64,000 bases of DNA from Euglena gracilis (GCA_039621445.1 CP154955.1:10032241-10096240), one strand, 5' to 3'. Shown: positions 1 through 12,700, counted from the stretch's first letter. Made by a program: numbers and translations. Notes: generated from the letters alone by a model not told the origin.

Positions 1-346
1 TCACTGAGCCTCTTTACACCGGCCACCAACCTTCGTTTGCATTTTTTTGCATGTTCTGTTGGCGTGATCTCCGCAACAAAATCGTCCAGGGATGTCAGTT
101 TTGGGTGCTATTAGGTGAATATTGTTGGCAGGGCTAGAAATGGGGGGCGCGAAGCGCCGGAAGGAAAATTTTGACCTGTTTGGAGGGGTTTCAGCAAATT
201 TTTTTTCCACGACCCTATGTCCAACGACCCCCCCCCCGGTCAGAGGACACCTTTTTGGTCATTACCCTATGTCCAACGACCACCCCCCCGGTCAGAGGAC
301 AGAGGTTACCGGTCGTTGGACATAGGGGGGGGGGTAATTCCAACGA
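1..346. mobile_element. Family A TIR element copy, left part partial
   Basis: The end near 209-236 (CTATGTCCAACGACC plus a C run) and its inverse near 316-336 (GGTCGTTGGACATAG plus a G run) match the TIR of the complete copy at 1018-1437. Upstream 1-208 shows the GGCGCGAAGCGCC motif (147-160) and no gene. Boundaries are uncertain because a second, shorter C-tract unit follows at 350-365. Confidence 0.5.
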
Positions 347-732
347 CCACCCCCCCGGTCAGGACACCTTTCGGAGGTTTGATGTTTTTTTGTGCAGGTC
401 CCGGAGGTTTGCCAGCCCTGAAAGGCTTTTCTTCCGCCCTTGTCCTCACCCCGCAGCCCATCATCCATTAAAATGTTCCCTCTGGGGAGTTTTGTGCATT
501 ACGAGCGCTCCACCGGGGAGATAGTGCTTGCAGTTGTTGAAGGAGCCTCACCACACTCCCAACATTCCACCATGACATTTTCAGGTGTTTGCTAGGTTGT
601 ATGATGGATTGAAGATGGTTGATGGAATGCAGGGATTGCCGACAGAGTATCTTTGTTTTTTTGTGAAATCCCGCGTGAAGGTACTTTTTGGGTGCTATTT
701 GAGGAAATATTTGTTGACACGGCTGGAAATGG
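347..732. other. 5' flank without recognised gene
   Basis: C-tract remnants, then unique sequence with no frame showing the G/C-ending codon pattern of the transporter. Confidence 0.6.
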
Positions 733-937
733 GGGCGCGAAGCGCCGGAAGAAAAAATTTGACCTGTTTGGGGGGGGTTTTGGCAAACTTTTTCCCCCCA
801 CCCCGTGTCAACTCTCCCCCCCCCCCGGTCAGAGGACACCGTTTTGGTCACTACCCTATGTCCAACGACCGCCCCCCCGGTCAGAGGACAGAGGTTACCG
901 GTCATTGGACACAGGGGGGGGGGGGAGGGTAAACTAT
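733..937. mobile_element. Family A TIR element, rearranged copy
   Basis: It contains the GGCGCGAAGCGCC motif at 735, C runs with 'CGGTCAGAGGACA' at 830 and 880, and an end GGTCATTGGACA plus a G run at 900-925. It resembles the 1-346 copy in order, suggesting a local duplication of the whole unit. The 350-730 stretch between has no recognisable gene. Confidence 0.45.
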
Positions 938-1017
938 GTTCCATAATTATTCGCTGGTCCCTGTTCCATAATTATTCGCTGGGCCAATTTTTTTTTACCT
1001 TGGAGCGAGCGGAGCAT

Positions 1018-1437
1018 GTACCCCCCCCCCCCCTATGTCCAACGACCCCCCTATGTCCAATGACCACCCCCCCGGTCAGAGGACACCTTTTCGGAGGTTT
1101 GACCAAATTTTTGGTCCCGGCGCGAAGCGCCGGGACCAAAAATTTTGCCCAAAAATTGGCCAAAAATTTGGCCAAAATGCCATTTTGGACACTTTTTGGA
1201 CAAAATTTGTCAAAATTGCCCAAAATTTTCGCCGTGAAGCGCCGGAAGGGAAAATTTGGGCATTTTTGGGTGTGTAGGGACCCGGGTACCCACCAACTTT
1301 CTTTTGACCCATGTCCAACGACCCCCCCCCCCCCGGGCAGAGGACACCTTTTTGGTCACTACCCTATGTCCAACGACCCCCCCCCCCTGGTCAGAGGACA
1401 AAAGTTACCGGTCATTGGACATAGGGGGGGGGGGTAC
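1018..1437. mobile_element. Family A TIR element, complete copy
   Basis: The element begins GTACCCCC...TATGTCCAACGACC and ends GGTCATTGGACATAGGGG...GGTAC, so it has near-perfect TIRs of about 30 bp whose tips are C/G homopolymers. Inside are CGGCGCGAAGCGCCGG at 1117 and runs of CAAAATTTGGCC-like sequence. It has no coding capacity. A copy of about the same length and about 95% similar by eye lies at 36557-36976. Confidence 0.8.
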
Positions 1438-2325
1438 AAAGGCGGCTGCAACGCTCACAGAAAGTGTTGGGGTGCATACCTGACACTACAAAATCACTTG
1501 TGAGTGTTTTAGCAGCCGCAGAACGCATGTGGGAACGTATGAGTCAAAGAGGGGGGGATCAGCGACCTTTTGCCTTGTTTTGGCCCAAAATTCCATAGAG
1601 GACATGTCCATAGCCTACGAAGTTGTCAAAAACGTCCCCTTTTGTTGCTAAACTGTCTGACGGCCCCAAAATAAAAAAAATCCCTTGTGTTACCCACCCA
1701 AAGATTTTGAAGGACCTGGGGGGAGGGGTGCCTTTACCCATCCCCTGGGCCCCCCCCGGGGGGGGGGGGGGCTCGCACGGGGACCCACTTTTGGGGGGTC
1801 AGTTTTGGGGGTCCAAAAAAAAAATCGGCGCTTCGAGCCGAAAATAGAAGAAAACCCCGCCTCTGGCGGGAAACCCACCGGGCCTGACCTCCCACCCCCA
1901 AGCCCCCCCGGGCACCCCCAAGCCCCCCCCGGGGGGGGGGGGGGCTCAGCCGGGACCCAAACTTCATAAAAAAAACCTCACCCACCCGGGTTGGGGGTAA
2001 TTCCCTTTTGTTGCTCAACTGTCCAAGGGCCCCAAGGTAGCGTAATCCCTTGTGTAGGCGATGGACCAAAAATTTCAAATTTCAAAATTTTGGATTTTTG
2101 GGTATTTTGAGGTTCAGCGACGTTCTGAACTGTGTTCCATAATTATTCACTGGTCCCTGTTCATAATTATTCGCCGGTGCAAAAAAAATTACCCGTGAAG
2201 CACCTGTGCGCTGCCGAACCGACACACGCCGCTTGCCCGGGTGAGCCCCAGACCTCCCATCTGTGTTGAAATATGTTTATTGCATATTTTTCCACAGCTT
2301 TGCACCATGCCCCGCAGTTCTGAAA
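1438..2325. other. 5' flank with family F-like C/G-run unit
   Basis: 1712-1985 is a C/G-run unit with 'GGGACCCACTTTTGGGG'. 2131-2180 repeats the paired motif CCATAATTATTC(G/A)CTGG also found at 941-985. No gene seen. Confidence 0.5.
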
Positions 2326-3495
2326 ATGCCAGCTAAAAGGCTGCATGTGTTGCAGCTAAGGCAGCTTGACCCCAAGATGAGCTGTGCTGAGATGGGCCGG
2401 GGGACAGGGGTCAACTGGAGCAGGGTGCGCAGTATCGTGCAAGCCTTCGGCAACGCGGACATCTCCCTGGCGCCCCCGTGGCTCGCAAGGGGCTGGCAGG
2501 CCCAAGGAGCGGTCTGCGCACCGGAAGACGTGTATTCCGTGTATTTTTTTGACAATTTTGGGCACTTTTTTGTACCATTAGACACCTAACATGCATCGTG
2601 AGCCCCAAGTGCAGCACCCTGAGGGGGTTGGCGCACGAGACAGACCAATGGGAGTGCTGGGCTTGCTAAGCCACCTGGGGCCCAAGCCAAGGTGGTGCCC
2701 AAGAAAGCGTCACCCCAAACACGTATGAGGTCTGTGGTGTCAGAGGTACAAAAAAGTCGCTCATTGCACCACAACCCAGGTGCCTGAAGGCCATGGAGAT
2801 CCCCAACTACAAAGCAGCCCGGGAAGCCTTCCCGACCCCGGCCAACAAGAACAGGCACGTCCAGTTGTGCAACGCGAACGTACACCGAAACTGGGACGAG
2901 GGCTGACCAAAAGATCCCAAAACCGTGGAACTGTTTCTGGTCACAGATCATCATCTTCAGTGACGAGAAACGGTTCAGCTTGTTCAACGGCGGGCCGATC
3001 CGGGTCTGGCAGCGCCGCGTGGACAAGCTCAAGCAAGGCTGCACCCGGGAGGAGAAGAAGTTCTGTAAGAGCGTCATGATGCACCTGATGATCAAGCACA
3101 ATGGGCAGGCCCGGCTAACCCGTAGTGACAGTCGTCAATGACTCCAGCTCTTACCAAACCGTTGTCCTCCAGCCTAACTTGAACTTTATAAGCTGGGTTG
3201 GTGCACAGGGTCGCCGGAACCCCACAGTGTATCAGCACGATAGGGCTTCGTCCCACACCACCCTGGCAACCCAGCGCTTTCTTAGGAAGCACCAGGTCAA
3301 CATTTTGCCAAATTGGGCCCCAAATTTGCCAGATCTCAACCCAGTGGAACATTGCTGGGCCTGGCTGGCCAAAAACTTGGTGGGCCAAACATTTGACACC
3401 AAGGACGTCCTAGAGAAAGCCGTCCGGGATGCCTGGGACACCCGACCCGCAACACTCATTCCCAACCTCTATGGCTCCATGGTGCGCCGCCTGTC
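2326..3495 (+). pseudogene. Decayed Tc1/mariner-family transposase
   Basis: Three frames together give a broken DDE transposase. 2326-2510 encodes an N-terminal helix-turn-helix-like start (MPAKRLHVLQLRQLDPKMSC). About 2943-3115 carries FSDEKRFSLF, the first catalytic Asp region. 3125-3495 carries YQHDRASSHT and LPDLNPVEHCW, the second Asp and final Glu. The last two catalytic residues are 35 apart; classic Tc1 has 34. Stops and frame changes between the parts make it a relic. It lies in the 5' flank of the transporter, same strand. TIRs and TA duplications were not resolved. Confidence 0.75.
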
Positions 3496-3825
3496 ATCTG
3501 TTTGTGGTGGCCCGTGGGGAGGAGGGGGGGGGTCAGGTGGCCGTGGGGGGGGGAGCGCCCGTGAGGGGGGGGGAGGTAAGCGGGGGGACATAGTGTAACT
3601 TCTGATTTCTGATTGGGGTGGTGGCTTAGAGTGGGGGAGAGGCATTTGGCTTGTTGATGGACTAGTCGATCGACTAATACATCGACTAGCCACTCTTACA
3701 TGCAAACTCGCCCCCCTTCGGCCTTTTGCACAGGGCCGCCAAAATCCTTAACATGCAAACTTGGCCCCTTAAGGTTGGCCCCCTGGCTTACGTTCAATCA
3801 TGGCCCGGGCCAAGCGGCCAGGGGG

Positions 3826-4039
3826 GGGAGGTATGCCCAACGACCTCCCCCTGGCCGGAGGACATCTTTTTGGAGGCGTTTCCCCCCCATGGTTTCACTT
3901 GAAAATGTTCTCTGTCTAACGACTGATCCCCGGTCGCCCGTCGAAGGACATTTTTTTTGGTCAAAACCCCATTTCCAACGACCCCCCCCTCCCCAGTTGG
4001 AGGACAGACATTACTGGTTGTTGGATGTCGGGGGGGGGT
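3826..4039. mobile_element. Family A-like TIR element
   Basis: It runs from GAGGTATGCCCAACGACC to TGGTTGTTGGATGTCGGGGGGG, with 'GGAGGACA' repeats inside. It is more diverged than the complete copies. The adjoining 3700-3825 resembles the family N unit seen at 52100-52380 (ATGCAAACTTGGCCCC). Confidence 0.5.
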
Positions 4040-5247
4040 AGGGTGTCACTGTCCGATCCGGGTGGGGGGTGAATGGGTTTTTTCCCAGAGTGGATGACAA
4101 GTTTTTTTTTTTGGCCCCCCCCCCTGGGGGTTCAGGCCAAAGACACCTAAAGCCGAAAGTGATCCGGCGCTGAAGGTGGCGTATTTTTTTTCCGTTATTT
4201 TCTTGACTTTTTGTGGTGAAATTTCACTGGCTTCCACAGTGGCCGACCCCTAGGGGGTTGCAACTGAATGATTTTCCATAAAAGTGAGACACTGGCTTTC
4301 TCCCAAGTGTTGAGGTTGCTTTCCTCTACCTGGGGGTTGGTAAAAATTGTATGGTTTGGGAATTAATTGAGAAAAGACTCCCCCACCCTTTAATTCGATC
4401 AGGTTTCTCCTTGTGCCAATGTCATTTGGGCATGATTTCCCCCCCCCCCCGATACACTTGAGCTCAAGTATGTCCAAAAATTGCAGTTGCAATTTTTAGA
4501 GCTATTTTCTTGTTCTTTCTTGCGTCGTGTTTTTTTTGAGCGTCCGCATGTCGCTCCATGTCCACACGTCACTCCATGTCCCAATGTGTTCCATGCCCAC
4601 TCCCTCCCCAACGAGATGCCTGAAGATTTGTGCCCATCAGACGGTGACCCATCCGTATTCGTATGACGCGTTGCCAACGGAAAACCGGATCCCTTCGCTC
4701 GAGAGTGCCCACCTGCAACTCCCCCCGCCCCGGCATTTGCGTGCCAGGGCGGGGGGTGCAGGGCAATGTGTGCGAAGTGTTGCAACGTTTGCCTCACAAT
4801 GCCTTGGGTAGGGCCGCACGCACGGCTGCCCTCGCGTCAATTGCGAAGCACCGGAAGCGGTCGCTGACGGTGTCCCTGTTGGTGAGACGCAGGTTTCTGT
4901 GGCTTCCAAGCTTCCCTGCGTTTCTTGGGAGTCGAAGCAAATGTTTGACCTCAACTGGTGCGAATGTGCACATTGCATAAACTCCCCACACAAATACGCG
5001 AGGTGAGGGTTAAAACACACACATGCTCCGTGTTTGCACGCGTGTGTGCATCTCTGCAGATTCATGTGTTATACGCCGCATCGCCTGGAAATTGTCATTC
5101 CCGCGAAACTACCGGGATCTCCCAGGAAATTTTCAGGGTCCCCTGTCTCCGCCGACCTGTCACCATACGAAGTGCTTTCCCGCGTCCTGCTATCAGTCCG
5201 ACAACAATTTCGACAGAGAGGGGCAGGCTTCTTTTTAAGGAATGTCG

Positions 5248-5452
5248 CACCCCCTGGGGCGAGGGGTGAGTGCTATGGGCAGGCAGGGCGTAGGGCACTT
5301 TCGACCCCCCCGGGGGGGGTCAGGTTTTGGGGTGCTATAGCATACCCCCCCCCCCTCCGGCGCCAAAGCCGCCGGGGGAGCCAGAAAATGGCCATTTTCA
5401 AAGGAAAAATGGCTGGGCCGGCAGGCACAGGGGACCGAAACTGACCCCCCAG

Positions 5453-5527
<75 letters not shown>

Positions 5528-5572
5528 CGTGCAATGGGCAGGCACCCCATAGCACAAGGCATTCCCCTCCCC
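5248..5572. mobile_element. Family E element (GTGCTATGGGCAGGCA), containing a TG array
   Basis: GAGTGCTATGGGCAGGCAGG at 5268 and its rough inverse (GGGCAGGCACCCCATAGCAC) at 5537 bound a unit with 'CCGGCGCCAAAGCCGCC' inside. A pure TG array (5454-5532) lies within. Similar units are at 34546-34782 and 45893-46240. Confidence 0.5.
5454..5532. repeat. TG dinucleotide array
   Basis: Uninterrupted GT repeat ending GTGCGTGCGTGC. Confidence 0.95.
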
Positions 5573-6598
5573 CCGGGGTTGGTAAAACGAAGCCTGCGGG
5601 GGGCTGTGTGCCTGTGTCGGTGCCAACGTCCGCGTTTGCTTGGGACTGGCAGCCAGCCTTCGAAGTTGTCCCCACCAGGGCGGATGGAACCTCCAGGGCC
5701 GCTGCAGCGGAGCCATTTTGGCTGCATTCGGCATCAGCTTTCCGTGCCAATTATCGGCTCACCCGCAGTGTGGAGTGGCCTGACCTGCCCACCATCCCTG
5801 TTTGCCATGTTTGCTGCCTGTGTGAGTTGCTTCTGTGCTTTCCTGGGGGGGGGGGGCTCAGACGATGGCCTTCATGGCACAAGGCCTCGCCTTTGGAAGT
5901 GACCCCCCCCCCCCGGAAGTCTGCACGTTGGGGGCTCCAAAAAAAGGTGCAGTGCAATCAGGTCAGCCCAGTGTTCTGCAGTGTTTAGGCAGTTTCAGTC
6001 ATTATTCTCCTTTCAATCATCAAGCAAACCGGCTGGCACTATTGAAGAGGGATGCGTTACAGCGAAGACACGAGCCCCCCCCCCCGGCCAGACCCGTCGA
6101 AGGCAACAAACGCGCGTAGGGCCAGAGTGGGTGGTAGGTCCGGTTGTGGGATAAAAGAAGCGAAAACCATTGGTCAGTCCTTGCCCAAGAATTTCTCCAT
6201 CCCCGTGAGACTGCGAGTCAGGCAGAGACAAATCACAAAAAATATTACCGCCAAACCCAGAAATTCTTTCCATTATGCCTTTTCCGTACATTCCACTGTG
6301 TCACACCGTGGGAAATCGAATGAGCAAATCGAGCACACTGTGGATGGGGAAGGCACTGCGGCGACCAAAGTGCGTGGATCCTTGGCACCCACAGGGTCAA
6401 CCCTGACACTGCGGGCTGAGGACTGCCATGCCCGAGATGCTGTCAGCGTCCGCCGGGCAAACTGTCAGAGTCCCCGGTACCAGCCAACCTGTCTCGGGAC
6501 AGTTCGCCGGGGGGGGGGTTGTTGGAGGCCTCGCCCTCGCTTGTTGCCTGTCGCCCGACCTCCCCCGTGTCCCCCAGGTCCCCCCCCCCCACCCGCCG

Positions 6599-6712
6599 AT
6601 GTACGCGGCCCCCGACCCGTTCGCGGAGGGCGACCTCCCGGACCCGCAGGTCGCCACCCCCGAGCCCTCGCCGCGCACCAGCCCCATCACGTTCCCGCCG
6701 GACGTCGCCCGG
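6599..6712 (+). CDS. ABC transporter segment 1: probable initiator Met and N-terminal cytosolic tail
   Basis: The segment reads [17 protein letters not shown] and continues to PPDVAR with G or C at essentially every third codon position, unlike the other two frames. It has no transmembrane segment and is Pro/Asp/Glu rich, as PDR N-termini often are. ATG at 6599 is the likely start because the G/C-ending codon pattern begins there, just after a C-tract. The assignment to this gene rests on position and codon use, since the tail is not conserved enough to recognise. Confidence 0.45.
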
Positions 6713-9700
6713 TCCTGCCCTTCGACGTGAAGGTTTTCGGTGCCGTTGGGGGGCGGCAGGGTTCGCTTACGCCAGGGGCAGGGTTCGAAATAAGGAGGGC
6801 GTACGGGGTTTAGGTGGGGGCTGTCCCCTCCCCACCCCCCTTCTAGACAGGGGGGGGGGCGGACCCCCCCCCCCTTCTAGACAGGGGGGGGGCGGACCCC
6901 CCCCCCCCCCCTACCTGCCAAAGGGGGTCTGGACCGACCACGGGGGGGGGGCGGTAACCCGGGACCCCGGGTCAAAGTTTTCCTTTCGGCGCTTTGCGCC
7001 GAATTTTTTTTGCATTTTTTTGACAAATGCCCAGTGCCCAAAATGGCACTATGGCTGTTTTGGGGGGTCAAAAATTTTCGGCCCGGCCTTTGCGCCGGCT
7101 GAAAATCGGTCACCCAGACCGCACCACTGTTTAGGTGGGGGGGAGTGTCCCCCCCCCCCCCCCCCCTGGATCGGAGGGGGGTCTGACCCCCCCACCTGCC
7201 CTTATATCGAAGCCTGGCCAGGGGTCCAGCTAGCCAGTAGCATTTTCCCGGCCATTGATACTGATGCTGACACCGATGCCAGTGCTGGTGCTGATACTGA
7301 TAGTGACACTAACACTGATACTGACACTGACGCTGATACTGATACTGATACTGATGCTGATACTGCTCCTCATGCTTATATTAATACTTATACTAATTCC
7401 ACTAATGCTACATACTAATTAATACTAATGCTAATGCTAATGCTAATGGAAATGCGAATGATAGCAATAATGTTGATCATAATGAGAATGATAATGATAG
7501 TTGATGAATCCCTCCCTGTCTAGGCACACATGCATTGGTGTTGCCTTAATGAGAACTGAAATGATAATGGGAATGACAATGCGAGTGATAATGATAATGA
7601 CAATGATAACAGCCGCAGCCGGAAACGGCAACACCAATGCATATACACGGGAAGACTTCATCCACGTTAGGTTTTCATTTCGCTCGGAAGTTTCGCCTTC
7701 GGGTTCGTACCGGCTGACTTGCCACACTTGCATTCCACTGCAAGGCCTAGCAGATGCAAGAGGCTGATGGTACAGGCGGGGCTCCCCAATGTGGCTGGGG
7801 CGGGAGTCGAGTGCGTGGCCGGCACCATCGTGTCCTCCTACTGCAACCCCCTTCGTCGTCCCGGCTCTGCGTGGTCCGACGACGGCGACCAGCTTGCCGA
7901 CCCATGCGACGATGATGGACAGGCTCCCTTCCACGCTTGGGTGATGAATGGGAGGTTGGCGCCAGGGTTCAGGACTGCCGACCTGTCCGGTGACCGTTCC
8001 CGTTCTTTGGTTTGCGGGCACCCGCCTTTTGTGGAGGGTGTTACATTCTTGGCCGCAATTCCTGACCCCTTGTTTGCAATGTTCCCAACAGTTCCGTCTC
8101 AATCCCCATTTCTGGGCAGTTTCTGAAAGAATTGTCACGCCAACCCGCCATGCCAGTAAGTTTTTCCATGCTTCCCCTTTCCCACATAATATTCAGACCA
8201 GGGCGGAGCTCAAGAAAGTCTGACCCCACCTCCTGGGGGGGGGTGGGGGTCCAACCAGCCAGCAGCCTTTTTTCAGCCCTGGACCCCCTCTGCCCGTCCA
8301 TCAACGAGGTTTATTTATTTCCAGCAGCACTTTGGGAGGCTGGACGGTAACGGAGTTTTCTCTTTCAGTGGTGCAAAAATGGGCTAAAAAGGAGCCGAAA
8401 ACGGGCAAAGATTGGTCGGAAAAGGGCTGCAAGGAAGAATTTGGGGTCAAAGGAATCAATTTATTTTTATTTTTGGGACGAGTGTGCATGGTTCCGTGAA
8501 CTTGCTTCAAAGTCAAATGATTGTGTGCCTGTTGTGCATTTTTTTGCCCCAGAACCCGCAAAACCAGCGAGCATATAATTTACTTTAATATTTATTGAAC
8601 TCCCAGCTCCGAAACTGTCTTCCATTTTCTATTCTCGCCATCAGCCCTCTTGGAACCTGTCTATTTCCTGTCCTCTCTCCTGTCGTTGTACCTTTTGGTT
8701 TTTCTCCAAACAAATGGTTAAAATTTTTTAATTATTTTCCGGGTCTTTTCCAAATGGAAAACGATCTCTTCCAAAAAGAAAAACGAACTTCACTTTTAGT
8801 AGAACTCTGGGAACCCCTATGGACGCTTGCTGACCTGTCCATAGAGCAAGTTGCCTCCTACCTCTGCAGCCGCTGGCCTGCCTGGAGGCAGTTTTCTGCC
8901 CGGAGCTGGGGTACGTTTCAAGCATTTATTCTTGAGACAGTGAGACACTAATTTTATTCGCTCCCTTTCTTTTCAAACGAAACCTGATGTCTCAGTGTAC
9001 ACCCTGGTGGGATCCCCGGCATTGGCTTTGCCCCACCCCGGAAGCAGCTAGCCAGCAGCCCTTTACCTGCCAGCAGCCTTTTTCCTGCACAGAACCCCCT
9101 CATCGACCAGCCTTAATTTTTTTTTCCAGTCAGCTGAAGGATCATACCGTCCATTGATGGATCTTTGCCTTCTAGGGGTGCAAAATCTGATTTTCGATTT
9201 TTCAAGTTTCAATTTTTTTTGCACCTGGTTCGACCTGGGCACAGCTCCAGTGGGAACTGGCGTTTATTTGAGTTTATCTTGCATTTATTTTGCGTCGCCT
9301 TTTTTCGAGGGTCCATGTTGTCCCCTGCTGGAAGGAGGTTTGCCCCCGATGACGAGGACGACCCAACCAACCCAACCACGCGGCTGCTTGGCAAGGATTT
9401 CACTCAGGTGCTGAGATCGGTGGCCCAGGTGGTGGGGCGGAAGAAGAACCCCGCCAGGACCTTTGCTCGGAGTGACTGACCGAACCCTTTCCCACAATGG
9501 CTGGCACTGTGGGGGAGGTGGATGGACCGACCTGGACCTCTCCACAGGGGTGCAGTGAGGTTCTTTTGACCCACGGGTCCCTGCCCCTCCCCAACCGGGC
9601 AATTCAGAAATGGTGCATTTTTAATTTTCTATCTGCCCTCCAAGGGTTTTGGCTGCGTTCCCGCCTTAAATTCTTCGTTTTGCTGTGGGGGACACTTTCC

Positions 9701-12700
9701 CTCCCTCTGGGACTCGCCTCTGGGGCTCAATCCAACTCCGGCTTGCTGGAGATTCACCCCAAAAAATTTAAAATTTCTGGGTTCATTTTTTTGGCGCGGT
9801 TTGGGGGACTACGTTTGCAATTTGAAGCCCCTAAACCCTATGGTGTGGGGGTTCCTGCTCCCAATTAAATGGGCGTATGCTGTCTTCAATTCCTGTAGCG
9901 ATCACCCACACCGTTGACCACGACTGCTGTGTCACCGTTGTCGCTGTTGACCATGTTGGTGGGTGTGGGCATGACCTGCATGACCTGCACATGACCTTTC
10001 CCCCACGGTGGGTCGGCCCATTGTGGGGCGACCCACCGTGGGGGAAAGGTCATGCGCAGGTGAGGAAAACAGCTTACCCTCGGGGTCCCGCCCAAAAGGT
10101 CTTTGGTACCGGCCAACCTGTCGCGATAGGAAGTTTGTCAGGGTCCCCGGTACCGGCCGACTTGCCAGGCGGCAGTTTCCCGGGGGGGGGTAGGTAGGTA
10201 GGAAGTATTAAATGGAGCACCCAAGCAGAGGGCCGATCCTGCTGTGCTGCTCTCGTTTGATGGGCTGGACCTGCGGGCCCCAACAGATGGGACGAGGGAC
10301 CGCCCTGGCAACCAACGGCCCCCTCCCCCGCATTGAAAGCCCTTCCGTTGAATGGAGGCCGGCCTTCCCTCCATGGTTTGCGATGCCCAAGGAACCAACA
10401 GGGTCTGTGGTACTGGCGGCTGGTCGGAATAAAATTCCATTGATGTGTCTCCGTCAAAAACGTCCGCTCGTCGAAAGGAATAGGTTGAGTTAAAACACGC
10501 TTGTCAATGCACCACAACTTGGGAAAATACCGTCAAAGTTTTGAGAATATCATTTTTATTCCATTTATCTGGGGGCTGAAAGAACATTTTTCCAAAGGTC
10601 CCCCGAAGTTCCACATTTTTTTTCTAACTTTCTGCTTTTTAGCAATGTGCCAAGTTTTGTTTTGGCTTATGAAGGAGAAGGGCCCCCGCTTTCACAGGGG
10701 AAATTTATTTTCTCTTTGCTTTTGCTGCTTCTTCAGCTCGATATTACACTGCTGTCACAAATCGGGGGAAAGAAGTGTGAATAGGGCCAGTGCATAGCGA
10801 CGTCAGCGGCAGTAACGGCGTTTAAACTTTGCGCACCCCAAATTTGTGGGTGGTACTCAATCCCCAGCCCCAACGTTTCTGCCGGTCCATGGGGTACGGC
10901 GATGGTGTGTGGGCATTGGCGCGAACCCACCCAACGCAGCTGCCCCATCCCGTTTCTGCCGCACCGTGCTGTGCAAAACCGAGGCCAGTGCAGTGGGCAG
11001 TGGGAACAAGAAATACTAATTGCTATTACTGACCCCCACAGGCATTCCTTTTTTCAAACCCAAAAACGGGTTTTAAGGCTTTTTTCGATTTTTTTGATGC
11101 TTCACAACTTTATCATCGGCCTGCCCTTTGGAAGTACAAACTGATGGCCCTCAATGGAGGGAGGCATCATCCAGCTTGCTGGAGATGCAAGAGGGGGAAA
11201 GGAAGAGACATATGCAAACAAGAAGGAGATGAAAGGGGGAGGAAGGGGGGAAACCTTGGACAGAGGGATGGGCAGGGACAGGGGGGAAGTCCAGCTCAGA
11301 GGCTGCAATGTTTGGGCTGGCTGGAAAAAGGCTGCTGGCCTTTTCCCAGCATCCCCCCCCCCCTCATAGGGGTCCCAGGGCTGGAGCTGCGCCCGACCCG
11401 GGATCCAACCGGGCACCAAAAAAATCGAAAATGCAAAAGTGTTCAGAAAAACACTGCCACTTGTGCAAAGAATCGATTTTTGACGCCAAATTTGTCCTGG
11501 CGAACTCTTTTCCAACCCATGTTTGCTCATTTTTGTCCCGTTTTTGGCCCATTTTTGCACCCCTGAAAGCGATAAATCCGTTACTGTCCAGCCGCCTGAA
11601 GGACGGCTGGAAACAAATAAAATTCGCTGATGGGGGGAGAGGGTCCGAGGCTGGAAAAGGCTGCTGGGTGGCTGGACCCCCCCCCCCCCCAGGGGGTGGG
11701 GCCCAATTCTCTTTAGCAACGCCCCGGGCAGGGACCATATGGCAAAGAGGGGAGAGAGGAGGGGGAGGCTCCGTGCGCAACACATGGGTGGCTGACAAAC
11801 TGCATGTCAGCCCCATGTCAACTGCAGATTCCTGCTCGCCAGGCCCGTACCCCCCCCCCCCCCACCCGAATAGTGCCCCCCCCCCCCACGGTTTTCGACC
11901 AACGTTCCGAATAGTGCCCCCCCCCCGGATAGGCCACTCCCGTGGATTGTCTGTCGGGACGGACGGCAAGTGCTTTGGCTTCTTCAGCCATTGGTTAAAT
12001 GTGGGTTGGGTGAGTTTACGTGTAATGATCCAATGCATCCACAAAAAAAACAGTTCGCTGCAAATCTGAAATGGCTTTCGAAAGGTGGGAGATCTAGGCC
12101 CACAAAGAAATTTCTTCGATATTGCTCGGACCCCCTGGTTTTCGACCACTTTTCCGAATAGTGCCCCCCCCCCCCCCCAATAGTAGCCCCCGGGGGCTTC
12201 TATTCGGGGGGGGGGTTAAACCACTGCAGACCCCAACCTGTCGAAATGCTTCGAAATGGCATGCACACCTCCCCCCTTCCCGGGGCCGGATTTGAGTGTG
12301 GAAGAGGTCAGGCATTCTTTTTGCAAGGCACCTTAAAAACCGTTCTGGAGAATTTTTTTCTTCGAATTTCGAGCAAAAAATAAGTCGCAACTCTCAGCGA
12401 AAGCAAGCCAACTCTGGCAAAAAAAAGATTTCTGGCATCGCTGGAACGTTGTCTATCACCAAAACTCAAAAAAATGTATTTTTTAACTGTTCCTGTTCAA
12501 CCTTGACCGACGTTGGTTCGATCCCTGGAAGGCTCCTTGGTCGCCCTTGGAATACGGTGCCTTCAAAAATTCTGAATTTAAAAAAGAGCCCTTAATAAAT
12601 CTTAGGAAACCTTTAAGGATGCCTTGTTGATTGGTAAAGCGGTCAAAAGGCTGGAAAACACCCTACAAAGATCCCCAAAAGGTCAAACAAGCCAAAATCG

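Larger units (their letters stand above)
3496..6598. other. Upstream region, no recognised gene
   Basis: Besides the family A-like and E elements and the TG array, a weak open stretch (4663-4980, +) has mixed codon ends and no recognisable motif. Any promoter or 5' UTR of the transporter would lie here, but no signal could be identified. Confidence 0.45.

Noticed and set aside
7790-7970. A GC-rich + strand stretch as an extra transporter segment
   Set aside because: Third-position G/C is only moderate and nothing matches the PDR N-terminus; recorded as possible only.
7443-8138. A 231-codon minus-strand open frame
   Set aside because: Half of it covers the AATGAT-type repeats. The GC-rich half is open on both strands and shows no motif or consistent third-position bias.
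10074-10517. A minus-strand frame with [10 protein letters not shown] as a possible transposase piece
   Set aside because: It resembles 'FSDExxF' only over a few residues; no second or third catalytic motif follows.
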